Positions 1 through 6,856 are shown, numbered from the stretch's first letter. The stretch: DNA of 9,838 nucleotides from Rickettsia typhi (GCA_945878545.1 CAMCTQ010000037.1:1-9838), one strand, 5' to 3'. Program-made: numbers and translations. The notes: generated by a model from the sequence alone, not told the origin.

Positions 1-1363
1 CATTACCAGCAGGAGCACCAACAGGACCACCACCCGTTAATTGGGTATATAAAGCAACAGCAGGAGCATTTGTAAGCGCGTAATCTGTCACTGTGAAAGT
101 CGGCGTTACACTATTAATAAAACCTTCAACCTTACTAATACCACTAACATCTATAGCGCCAGTACTGGCAGTAAATGCCGTAGATCCAGGAACTTGTGCA
201 GTAACACCATCAAGTGGAGTTGCAAAATTACTCGCAAGACCGATCATAGGATTACCACCAGCACTTTGTATAGTAACAACACCACCACCATTTTCAGTTA
301 CATCTAAGAGACCTCTAGCTATTAAATCTGCAGTAACAGGATGAGCTACTATTTTTGCAACTAAATTTGTTGCACTCTCATTCTCATCAGCCCCTTGATC
401 GACATCTTGAGGACCATAAGTATTAGCGGCACCGCCAGTAAGTCTGAAAGTAAATTGCACACCAGCAATAGTTACAAAATCAGTATCCGCAGCAGCAGCA
501 GCATTGGCTAGAGTTATAGTCTGAGTAGATGGCAGAGCTTGAGCCATAGCAACTCCAGCAGAAGTAACCACTAGTCCAACACTTGCAGTAGAACCAGCAC
601 TGCGCTGACCGATCACAACACTCTGACCAAGTACGTCTACAAAATAACCTCTTATGCTTTCATCTTGATTATTTCTTATCGAGGTAGCTATGTTTTGAGC
701 AGTTTCTGCTTCATTAGCTCCCTTTAAAATCTGATTTTTAGTATAGTCAGGGCTAGCTTCAACAAACTTGAAAGTAATAGTTCCAACTGTTATCGAATCA
801 CCACCAGCACCTGTTGCAATGTTCGCATTATTTGTAATATTAACTGATGAAACACCGGCAACAGCAGGACCAGCAAAATTACCAGCAGCTGGAATCCCAC
901 TTCTTACATCAACAATTTTAGTGTTAAATTTAGTTCTTACCGTCGGGTCAGATCCAAGATCACCAGTTAACAACTTTCTACCATCAAACTCTGCTGATTT
1001 TATCTGTTGCGCTACTGTTGCAATTTTTTGTTGTAAGATATCATCTAATGTTCTAGTAGCAGCTTTAGAACCACCATTTTGAGCAATAACACTAAGCATA
1101 TCACCAAGAGTCGCTGCAATAGAACCAAGACTATCTTGTGTTATCCTAAGAGCATCACTACTGTAGCCCATGTTACCTAAAACCTTAGTCAAAATCTTAG
1201 CTTTATCACCAAGGCCTTGTCCCAAGAAAGTACTAACAACGTCATTATCAGCTTTTAAGCCTGTGCTTAAGCTTTTACCATTATCATCAACTCCTTTTCT
1301 ACCAATAGCAATTGCAGTAGGTACTGAATTTACAACTGGATTTTTAAGTGTTATACCGCTCAT
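1..1363 (-). CDS. fliC: Flagellin, N-terminal 454 residues (partial, runs off left edge)
   Basis: Filament subunit exported by the flagellar type III apparatus and polymerised outside the cell. The minus strand is open from an ATG at 1361-1363 to base 1 with no stop, so the C-terminal D1/D0 part is missing from the window. Residues 1-140 look like the conserved flagellin N-terminus: SLSTGLKADND at 31-41 corresponds to the usual LSSGLRINSAKDD region, ALRITQDSLGSI at 71-82 and LGDMLSVIAQ at 86-95 to the coiled-coil D0/D1 helices, and EFDGRKLLTGDLG at 125-137 to the EFNGKKLLDG motif. Residues from about 140 on are a Gly/Ala/Thr/Val-rich variable region with two beta-rich modules (about 190-256 and 296-370). 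There is no signal peptide, as expected. An AAGAGAA Shine-Dalgarno-like sequence lies just upstream of the ATG. Flagellin is the best call; a hook-associated protein is less likely because the N-terminus fits flagellin well. Confidence 0.86.
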   Translation of the reverse strand, partial: MSGITLKNPVVNSVPTAIAIGRKGVDDNGKSLSTGLKADNDVVSTFLGQGLGDKAKILTKVLGNMGYSSDALRITQDSLGSIAATLGDMLSVIAQNGGSKAATRTLDDILQQKIATVAQQIKSAEFDGRKLLTGDLGSDPTVRTKFNTKIVDVRSGIPAAGNFAGPAVAGVSSVNITNNANIATGAGGDSITVGTITFKFVEASPDYTKNQILKGANEAETAQNIATSIRNNQDESIRGYFVDVLGQSVVIGQRSAGSTASVGLVVTSAGVAMAQALPSTQTITLANAAAAADTDFVTIAGVQFTFRLTGGAANTYGPQDVDQGADENESATNLVAKIVAHPVTADLIARGLLDVTENGGGVVTIQSAGGNPMIGLASNFATPLDGVTAQVPGSTAFTASTGAIDVSGISKVEGFINSVTPTFTVTDYALTNAPAVALYTQLTGGGPVGAPAGN

Positions 1364-1436
1364 ATTTGTTCTCTTTGATTTTATATTTAGTTAAAAAAAC
1401 TGGCTTAAATTTAAGTTCGCCTCACCATTAATGCCA

Positions 1437-1465
1437 ATTATACACCAATCTAGCCACAAACTCAA
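1437..1465 (-). promoter_or_regulatory. Probable sigma70-type promoter of the flagellin gene
   Basis: Read on the minus strand there is TTGAGT (1460-1465), a 17-bp spacer and a perfect TATAAT (1437-1442). The start site would be near 1430, leaving a leader of about 67 bases before the flagellin ATG. I looked for a sigma28 (TAAA-N15-GCCGATAA) or sigma54 (TGGC-N8-TTGC) element, which would be usual for a flagellin, and saw no good match. If this promoter is right, the gene depends on the housekeeping sigma factor. Confidence 0.55.
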
Positions 1466-1583
1466 CCCTAAAGCCAACTGTCATCATTGTTAAGTAATTC
1501 ATCATCACAAACAAATCACAAAACCTTCATATCTATCCAAGCAATATCCGTGCCAGCTTTGGTCCACGCTTCGCAATTTCCTC

Positions 1584-1618
1584 ATCACTGAGGCTGCCTC
1601 CTTGAGCAGCCTCGTGAT
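1584..1618. repeat. Inverted repeat / strong hairpin
   Basis: ATCAC (1584-1588), one unpaired T, and GAGGCTGC (1590-1597) pair with GCAGCCTC (1606-1613) and GTGAT (1614-1618) around an 8-base loop: 13 paired bases, mostly G-C, with one bulge. No T-run follows on either strand, so it does not look like an ordinary intrinsic terminator. Its GC richness against an AT-rich background, and its position next to a second palindrome, suggest an inserted repeat. Confidence 0.65.
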
Positions 1619-1633
1619 CCAGGATAAAAGGCT

Positions 1634-1701
1634 TGTCATTCCCGCGAAAGACAGGAATCTAGAAATAATAAGCCTGTATCCCCGTTTTCACGGGGATGAC
1701 A
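1634..1701. repeat. Palindromic repeat element of about 68 bp
   Basis: The two ends are imperfect inverted copies: TGTCATTCCCGCGAAAG (from 1634) against TGTCATCCCCGTGAAAA (minus strand, from 1701). The right half also forms its own perfect 8-bp stem, ATCCCCGT/ACGGGGAT (1678-1685 with 1690-1697), with a four-base loop. TGTCATTCCCGCGAAAG is the style of the small dispersed palindromic elements common in Rickettsiales and many other proteobacteria. It lies just past the 3' end of timA, where it could also slow or protect the end of that transcript; no T-run is present, so termination is only a possibility. Copy number in the genome cannot be judged from one window. Confidence 0.65.
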
Positions 1702-1753
1702 CTGCTAAAAAACAATTAGCACCGGTTATTACGGGTCTTCGTCATCAATAAGA

Positions 1754-2398
1754 TTATTGTGGCCTATCAATATTAGTTAAATACCAAGCAGGCTCACTAT
1801 TTAAGGCGCTTTTAGAGAAGGTCCACTCTTCGTGTAAATCCTTAATTTTGTCAGTAATATTGTTGCCTAGCAAAAGTACTTTTATAAAAATATTGTTACC
1901 AAACATGTATACTTCAGATACTTGTACCGACAGTTTGTGGGCATTTTCAGTTAATTTGCCATAATTTACCGCTATTGACTTAAAATTATCAATATATCTT
2001 TTGTCCACCAACTCTTCTAGCTGCTTATCATCGTTTTGCAAAGCGGCTTCAATAATCATCTGAAAGGCTGACTTCGCGCCGCTAGCAAAACGCCCCATAT
2101 CAAAGGAAGGAATTTTGTTCAATACTTCTTGCAAACCTTTTTCAACCGCTTCTTTGTTTTCGGGCAAAACTAAATCTTTTAGGTCTGGTTTATTTACCTT
2201 TAGGAAATTTGGTTTTAGCACGCTTGCAGATCCAGTATATGTAACATCTTTCAGGGTTTTGCCTAAATTTTCACCAAAAAAGCCCTTACTTTTTGCAGGA
2301 TCATCGCTTGGTGCGCTCCCTAAGGTAGATATAAGCTTATTTATTATAAAAAAAGCAATTCCTGCAAAAATTATAAGTTCTAAAAGCTGACCTGACAT
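1754..2398 (-). CDS. timA: Tim44/TimA-like membrane-anchored protein
   Basis: A 214-residue alphaproteobacterial relative of the mitochondrial import motor subunit Tim44. One N-terminal membrane segment (about residues 5-20) is followed by a polar linker and a C-terminal Tim44-like domain. Recognisable parts are FDMGRFASGAKSAFQMII (99-116), a region of alternating charge covering the helix-rich core, EEWTF (190-194) and PAWYLTNI near the C-terminus (204-210); the ExWTF...PxWxL pattern is characteristic of the family. Length is normal. The start is supported by GAGGT at 2411-2407 (minus), eight bases before the ATG, and by a promoter at 2428-2456. The exact bacterial role is not settled; envelope localisation and an adaptor-like role are inferred from the family. 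The gene is divergent from terC and appears to be transcribed alone. Confidence 0.86.
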   Translation of the reverse strand: MSGQLLELIIFAGIAFFIINKLISTLGSAPSDDPAKSKGFFGENLGKTLKDVTYTGSASVLKPNFLKVNKPDLKDLVLPENKEAVEKGLQEVLNKIPSFDMGRFASGAKSAFQMIIEAALQNDDKQLEELVDKRYIDNFKSIAVNYGKLTENAHKLSVQVSEVYMFGNNIFIKVLLLGNNITDKIKDLHEEWTFSKSALNSEPAWYLTNIDRPQ

Positions 2399-2406
2399 TA
2401 CTACTT

Positions 2407-2411
2407 ACCTC
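2407..2411 (-). promoter_or_regulatory. Strong Shine-Dalgarno of timA
   Basis: GAGGT on the minus strand, eight bases ahead of the timA ATG. It is one of the few clear ribosome binding sites in this window and fixes the start of timA at 2398. Confidence 0.7.
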
Positions 2412-2427
2412 AAAAAATACTTAACAC

Positions 2428-2456
2428 ATTATATATCTAAAAGAATTTTTTTGCAA
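2428..2456 (-). promoter_or_regulatory. Probable timA promoter
   Basis: Minus strand TTGCAA (2451-2456), exactly 17 bases, then TATAAT (2428-2433). The predicted start is near 2421, about 22 bases upstream of the timA ATG, which leaves just enough room for the GAGGT ribosome binding site. Both hexamers and the spacing are close to the sigma70 ideal. Confidence 0.65.
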
Positions 2457-2538
2457 AGATATTTAACTAATAGATCTACTATCAAGCACTTTAATTAATT
2501 AGACATGGTTTCTGAGTTATCGACAAAAACACACTTAA

Positions 2539-2571
2539 AGTAACTAATTTTTAATTAGTTACTCGTTTTTT
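2539..2571 (+). terminator. Terminator-like hairpin with T-run between two divergent promoters
   Basis: AGTAACTAATT (2539-2549) and AATTAGTTACT (2553-2563) form a perfect 11-bp stem with a TTT loop; CG and six T residues follow (2566-2571). On the plus strand this has the layout of an intrinsic terminator, although the stem is AT-rich. No annotated plus-strand gene ends here: upstream is the start of timA on the other strand, and terC begins 72 bases downstream with its promoter after the T-run. It could end an unrecognised short plus-strand RNA, insulate terC, or be a dyad operator. Confidence 0.5.
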
Positions 2572-2583
2572 AAACATTACTTT

Positions 2584-2612
2584 TTGCGATTTTGGAGTCA
2601 AAGATTTATAAT
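2584..2612 (+). promoter_or_regulatory. Probable terC promoter
   Basis: TTGCGA (2584-2589), a 17-bp spacer and a perfect TATAAT (2607-2612). The predicted start near 2619 gives a leader of only about 24 bases, too short for a yybP-ykoY-type manganese riboswitch, which controls some terC/alx genes elsewhere. Confidence 0.6.
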
Positions 2613-2642
2613 ATTTCTTAAATTTATAAATAGTATACTTAT

Positions 2643-3569
2643 ATGATCGCACAAACTTTTGCCTGGGGTATTTTTGCATTAATAGTTATTGGACTTTTGA
2701 CCCTTGATTTAGGAGTTTTAAATAAGAAAGACGAGGTAATGAGTTTTAAAAAAAGCATGTATATAAGTTTTCTCTACATAACTATATCCTGCTTGTTTGG
2801 ACTATTTGTTTTTTACGAATTTGGCTCCGATAGCGCAAGCGAATATTACACGGGGTTTCTGTTGGAAAAAACTATGTCACTTGATAACATCTTTATGATA
2901 TCAATGATTTTTACTTTTTTTAGAATCCCCCTGCAATATCAACATAGAGTTTTATTTTGGGGCATATTAGGAGTAATTATCCTCAGGGCGGTGATGATTT
3001 ACGCTGGAGCCGCGCTGCTTCAGCAATTTGCTTGGATATTATTTATTTTTGCCGCAGTCCTTGTTCTAACAGGTTTCAAGACTTTATATATGATTGATAA
3101 ACCAGCTAAAAATATAAAAGACATCTTTATGTACAGATGGTTTAGTGGTCATTTAAATCTCCATCCAGAATTGGTAGACAATAAATTTGCCATCAGAAAA
3201 GATGGCAAATTGTTTTTTACGCCTTTGTTCATGGCATTAGTTACTATTGAATCGATGGACCTAATCTTTGCTATCGATAGTATTCCTGCTATCTTTGCAG
3301 TAACACAAAATCCTTTTATTGTTTATAGCTCGAATATTTTTGCAATTCTAGGGCTTCGAGCTTTGTTTTTCTGTCTTACAGATATTATTGAGAGATTTAA
3401 ATATATTAAATACTCTCTTGGCATAATTCTAATCCTGATTGGGATCAAAATATTTGTTGCTCACTTTGTGCAGATACCAAAACTTGTACCGTTATTAATA
3501 ACTATAATTTTAATACTTGTGGGAATTTTAATTTCAATAATCAAGGAAAAGAAAGAATCCACAACTTGA
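2643..3569 (+). CDS. terC: TerC/Alx-family integral membrane protein
   Basis: A 308-residue inner-membrane protein with about eight or nine hydrophobic segments. The family signatures are complete: EKTMSLDNIFMISMIFTFF (75-93), with acidic residues in the membrane, then QHRVLFWGILGVIILRA (100-116), and FFTPLFMALVTIESMDLIFA (191-210) continuing into IDSIPAIFAVTQNPFIVYSS (211-230) and NIFAILGLRALFF (231-243). Length fits the Alx/YgjT-type branch. Proteins of this family have been linked to manganese export or metalation of exported enzymes, and to tellurite resistance in plasmid clusters; no other ter genes are here, so metal homeostasis is the more likely role. No Shine-Dalgarno is visible before the ATG, but the frame has no better start. 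It converges with the histidine kinase, stop to stop 40 bases apart. Confidence 0.92.
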   Translation: MIAQTFAWGIFALIVIGLLTLDLGVLNKKDEVMSFKKSMYISFLYITISCLFGLFVFYEFGSDSASEYYTGFLLEKTMSLDNIFMISMIFTFFRIPLQYQHRVLFWGILGVIILRAVMIYAGAALLQQFAWILFIFAAVLVLTGFKTLYMIDKPAKNIKDIFMYRWFSGHLNLHPELVDNKFAIRKDGKLFFTPLFMALVTIESMDLIFAIDSIPAIFAVTQNPFIVYSSNIFAILGLRALFFCLTDIIERFKYIKYSLGIILILIGIKIFVAHFVQIPKLVPLLITIILILVGILISIIKEKKESTT

Positions 3570-3609
3570 AACTCGGATAAAAATCTTTTTGCTTCGCTGA
3601 GAATTAAAC

Positions 3610-5112
3610 TTAAGTTACTATGTCACTATATTGAAATATAAGAGTTACGGTTGTTCCTTGACCAACAATACTTTTTATGTCAAATGTACCATTCATTAAT
3701 TCAACGAGTTTTTTAGTCAAAGGCAATCCAAGACCAGTACCTTCGTATTTCCGGCTAAGCTTACTATCTATCTGTCCAAAAGAAGAAAGCGCTTTTGGAA
3801 TGTCCTCATCACTCATACCAATTCCAGTATCTGTTACAGAAATATAAACTAACTTTTTAAAAGCATCTTTTTTAATTGATAAAGTAACCGAACCTTCTGA
3901 AGGAGTAAATTTGACAGAATTTGATAAAAGATTTAATAAAGCTTGTTTTAGCCTTTTAGGATCGGCCTTAATAACAATATGTTCTAATGGTAAATCTTCA
4001 ATTAATCGAACACTAGCTTCATCAGCTCTTGGTTTTACAAACCTCATGCTCGAAGCAGCTAATTTATTTAAATCAAGATCCATAGCTTCAACTTTTAACC
4101 TGTCTACCGAAGCTTTTGAAAAATCTAGAATATCATTTATTACACTTAATAAGTGTTTACCGGAATTGTTAATATCATTGATATAATCTTTATATTGTGC
4201 ATTTTCTAATTTGCCATATGTTTCTGACAGAATCATTTCCGAAAATCCAATAATTGCATTAAGTGGTGTGCGTAATTCGTGACTTACGTTTGCTAGAAAC
4301 TGAGTTTTAGCCGAACTCTCAGTCTCTGCTCTAATTTTTGCTTCTTCTAGTTCTCGGTTAGTTTCAACCTGCTTATTAATAATTCGTTGAGCATAATTTG
4401 TGTTATACATAACAATGACGAAAAAAACCAAAAACACGACGACAAAGGACAAAAATATTCTTTTTTCAAGATAGGCTATATTGTCCCACTGATCAGTAAT
4501 ATCAGTTGTAATTTTGATAATTCCATCAACACTAAACTCACCATTTTCAGAAAAAATAATCGGGATATAACTAATGATCAAGGATGTTTCGTATTCTATA
4601 TGGTCTTTATCGGTAATCATAGCCCTAGAAACCAGCAAATGCCTAGCTTTACCCCTAATCGCCTCCATTAACGGATTCTTTGAAAAATATGAAGATAAAA
4701 AATATTTATCCAACCTTAAAATAAATCTATTATACAAATAAGCACTGTCATTTAATTTGATATCCAGAAAATCATTAGGTTTGCTTTCAATAAATCTTCT
4801 CCCATTTTTATCATATAAAGCAATATTATCTTTTGACTCCCCAAAAAATTGAGAAGAGTCTTTGACAAATTGAATAAAATCTTGATCCTGCATTAATGAC
4901 TCAAATTTCTGGTTTTTTAGTTTTAATACTGAATTCTTATTATTAGCCCATATCTTATGTTTATAAATCTCGGCAATCCGTGCATTTTGGTCTGAAATTT
5001 GTTTAATTACAACTTCTTCTATCATAAAATATCTGTATAGCACGATATTTGCTACGATATTCAAAAATAGCCCAATAAATGATAATCTAATTATATGTTT
5101 ATTTTGTATCAT
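3610..5112 (-). CDS. Membrane sensor histidine kinase, PleC/PdhS-like
   Basis: A 500-residue two-component kinase. Membrane segment 1 is about residues 7-29 and segment 2 about 219-236, enclosing an extracytoplasmic sensor of about 190 residues that I do not recognise. A short helical linker (240-268) leads to a dimerisation/phosphoacceptor domain with SHELRTPLNAIIGFSEMI (277-294; phosphoacceptor His278). The ATPase domain has the N box LLNLLSNSVKFTP (392-404), G1 DTGIGM (428-433), the F box FGQID (445-449) and G2 GTGLGL (458-463). There is no receiver domain, and no response regulator gene lies nearby, so the partner is encoded elsewhere. The H-box and ETYGKLENAQYKDYI segment resemble alphaproteobacterial PleC/PdhS kinases, which act on DivK/PleD-type regulators; that assignment is inferred from resemblance. 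The start at 5112 keeps the first membrane segment; the next Met (residue 30) would lose it. No Shine-Dalgarno is seen. Confidence 0.9.
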   Translation of the reverse strand: MIQNKHIIRLSFIGLFLNIVANIVLYRYFMIEEVVIKQISDQNARIAEIYKHKIWANNKNSVLKLKNQKFESLMQDQDFIQFVKDSSQFFGESKDNIALYDKNGRRFIESKPNDFLDIKLNDSAYLYNRFILRLDKYFLSSYFSKNPLMEAIRGKARHLLVSRAMITDKDHIEYETSLIISYIPIIFSENGEFSVDGIIKITTDITDQWDNIAYLEKRIFLSFVVVFLVFFVIVMYNTNYAQRIINKQVETNRELEEAKIRAETESSAKTQFLANVSHELRTPLNAIIGFSEMILSETYGKLENAQYKDYINDINNSGKHLLSVINDILDFSKASVDRLKVEAMDLDLNKLAASSMRFVKPRADEASVRLIEDLPLEHIVIKADPKRLKQALLNLLSNSVKFTPSEGSVTLSIKKDAFKKLVYISVTDTGIGMSDEDIPKALSSFGQIDSKLSRKYEGTGLGLPLTKKLVELMNGTFDIKSIVGQGTTVTLIFQYSDIVT

Positions 5113-5134
5113 TTAAACTTAAACCAGTATTTAT

Positions 5135-6739
5135 ATGGATGATGTTCACTTTAAAGATATCAGAGTCTTGCCAACGGCCCTAGACTTAAAAAGCAATACA
5201 AAAAAAAACCTTGTAGAAATATTAAATCAGTTGCAAACTGGTTCAGTATTGAAAGGATTGGTCGTTGGCAATACTCCAAAAGGAGACAGCATCTTTCATA
5301 CTGCATATGGTAGATTTTCTGTGCCAAATACCCAAGGACTAGTTCAAGGTGATAAAATCACTATTCAGATTTCAAATAATGCCAGCCAATTTCAAGGCGC
5401 TGTTGTCTCAGTGAATGATAAATTAATAAAAAACCCTGAAATTCTTGACTTATCTACGTTAAAATTGGTTAATAATTCTGTTACTAGTACAATCTCAAGC
5501 GCAACGAATGTTACATTTGAACATTTAAAAAATATTCCCCAAACGATTAGCGGACAAATTACATATTTGAACCTGTCTAAAGTTTCAAAACAGTCAATCT
5601 TGTACAATGAACTGGTTAAAACAACTACTGAAAAAACTCCTGTTAATATTACTTTTCAGATTAACCCATCTTTAGACGAGGTCACATCCGCTCTTACCAT
5701 CATTGGTGAGATTGGAAATGAAAATCAAGGTAAACCTCAGTTACTAAAAACTGATTTCGGTATTATCACCACCGAAGATATTGAACTTCCTGTAGGAAAA
5801 AAATTAAGTTTAGAAATAATCAGCTTAAATAACAAGCCGATAAATCTTGATGTAGCAAAAAATGTCTCGGCATTTGTTTTTAATATTAACAAAAGTTGGA
5901 ACAATCTAGAAACCATGATTACTGATCCTGAAATGCACGAACAATTAGTTCCTAAGACTTCTGAAATTGCCATTCAAAACAAAGAATCATCTCAAAATTT
6001 AGGTCTACAAAACAAAAATACTGAGATCAAAACCATACAACAAAACCTTGCGCCATCAGATAATAAACCTATTCCATCTGGCCAATTTAATAATAATCAA
6101 ATAAGCATTAACAAATTGATGACTAGTGAATTAAACCTGCAAGCCCTTCACGTCCCTATAGAAATAAAAAAACCGAATCAAAAAGCAGAACACGACAAAA
6201 AGCTAAGTCAAAGACCTTTTAGCAACTCTTCAAATTTCGATACTAAAATCAAAGATTCAAAAGACTTACCGCAACAAGATAATGCTAGTTTAAATAGAAT
6301 TATTAGAAACCTTGGTGAGTCAATCGAGCAGATTAAAAAATTTACAAGTGAATATTCCGGGATTAAAGAATTGCTTTTGCCGAACATAAATGTTGTTGAA
6401 GACAATCAAAAATGGCAAACTGTTTTTATTCCATTCTATAATGGGCGAGATGTTGAAGAACAAGAGGTGAAAATTACTAGAACTCGTGACCATTACTTAA
6501 GATTTGTTTTGAACATAAATCTTGAAGAACCTGGAACTATTCAATTAGATGGCCTAGTAAAATTTAGAGAGAATTCTAAAGTGCCTATTAATTTCGATAT
6601 GATTTTCCGCTCGAAAGAAAAACTTGCCCCTGATTTTCAAAGAAAAATCGCAGATATTTTTTCAACTAGCAAAGAAATTACTGGTATATCTGGTCAAATG
6701 CAATTTGAGGAAACAAATGATTTAGATTACCCTGTCTGA
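5135..6739 (+). CDS. FliK-like hook-length / type III export control protein
   Basis: A 534-residue soluble protein without signal peptide or membrane segment. Residues about 35-95 (GSVLKGLVVG..., then GDKITIQI) look like a small beta-domain, with a second similar stretch about 165-235. Residues 265-390 are rich in Asn, Gln, Lys and Ser and look disordered. The C-terminal part (about 425-525) carries WQTVFIPFYNGRDVEEQEV, LRFVLNINLEEPGTIQLDGL (455-474), FDMIFRS and a final FSTSKEITGISGQMQF. This matches the pattern of alphaproteobacterial FliK-C-like proteins (a G.LQLDGLV core followed by a beta strand and a helix). True FliK measures hook length and switches FlhB specificity. Here the usual FlhB-C-like partner gene does not follow. 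Flagellar function is therefore inferred, though the flagellin in the same window supports it. The start is 22 bases from the divergent kinase start; no ribosome binding site is seen. Confidence 0.62.
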   Translation: MDDVHFKDIRVLPTALDLKSNTKKNLVEILNQLQTGSVLKGLVVGNTPKGDSIFHTAYGRFSVPNTQGLVQGDKITIQISNNASQFQGAVVSVNDKLIKNPEILDLSTLKLVNNSVTSTISSATNVTFEHLKNIPQTISGQITYLNLSKVSKQSILYNELVKTTTEKTPVNITFQINPSLDEVTSALTIIGEIGNENQGKPQLLKTDFGIITTEDIELPVGKKLSLEIISLNNKPINLDVAKNVSAFVFNINKSWNNLETMITDPEMHEQLVPKTSEIAIQNKESSQNLGLQNKNTEIKTIQQNLAPSDNKPIPSGQFNNNQISINKLMTSELNLQALHVPIEIKKPNQKAEHDKKLSQRPFSNSSNFDTKIKDSKDLPQQDNASLNRIIRNLGESIEQIKKFTSEYSGIKELLLPNINVVEDNQKWQTVFIPFYNGRDVEEQEVKITRTRDHYLRFVLNINLEEPGTIQLDGLVKFRENSKVPINFDMIFRSKEKLAPDFQRKIADIFSTSKEITGISGQMQFEETNDLDYPV

Positions 6740-6746
6740 TTTTAGC

Positions 6747-6776
6747 TTGACTTGTGCTATGATCTTGAGGTATACA
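6747..6776 (+). promoter_or_regulatory. Possible promoter of the AmpG-like gene
   Basis: TTGACT (6747-6752), an 18-bp spacer and TATACA (6771-6776), starting seven bases past the FliK-like stop. The -35 is near consensus and the -10 moderately good. It would give a leader of about 75 bases, so the permease need not depend on read-through from the FliK-like gene. Confidence 0.5.
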
Positions 6777-6856
6777 GCTATCACTTCTCAAATCCACTAA
6801 ACGGTTTGCAAAGGTTTTTATCCAAGATAATCAAATAAAAAATACCCAAGCTAGTT

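Larger units (their letters stand above)
1533..1740. other. GC-rich patch in the flagellin-timA gap, no intact gene
   Basis: The 391-bp gap between flagellin and timA (1364-1753) contains no convincing gene. Its left third is ordinary AT-rich leader and promoter of flagellin. From about 1550 to 1740 the base composition is clearly richer in G and C than any neighbour, and this stretch holds both palindromes listed separately. On the minus strand a frame stays open for 41 codons (1658 down to 1536, stop 1535-1533) and includes the protein-like stretch SLSDEEIAKRGPKLARILL. It has no ATG, begins inside the right-hand palindrome and has no ribosome binding site, so I treat it as repeat-derived or a gene relic rather than a gene. 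Confidence 0.5.

Noticed and set aside
93..1394. Three plus-strand open frames (93-344, 768-1082, 1170-1394)
   Set aside because: They lie antisense to the flagellin frame, have low-complexity Pro/Ala/Leu-rich products that mirror its Gly/Ala/Thr codons, and have no ribosome binding sites.
1536..1658. Minus-strand 41-codon frame as a gene
   Set aside because: It has no start codon, begins inside a palindromic repeat and is very short; kept only as a finding about the GC-rich patch.
1678..1697. Intrinsic terminator of timA
   Set aside because: The 8-bp GC stem is good, but no T-run follows on the minus strand and the stem is part of a larger palindromic repeat, so a repeat call is safer.
2115..2390. 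Plus-strand 91-codon frame opposite timA
   Set aside because: It is an antisense shadow of the well-supported Tim44-like frame and resembles no family that I know.
2572..2642. Manganese riboswitch (yybP-ykoY type) ahead of terC
   Set aside because: The predicted leader is about 24 bases, and I see no matching paired structure in the upstream region.
3570..3609. Shared terminator between terC and the kinase gene
   Set aside because: There is a T-run (3586-3590) but no convincing stem on either side within the 40 bases.
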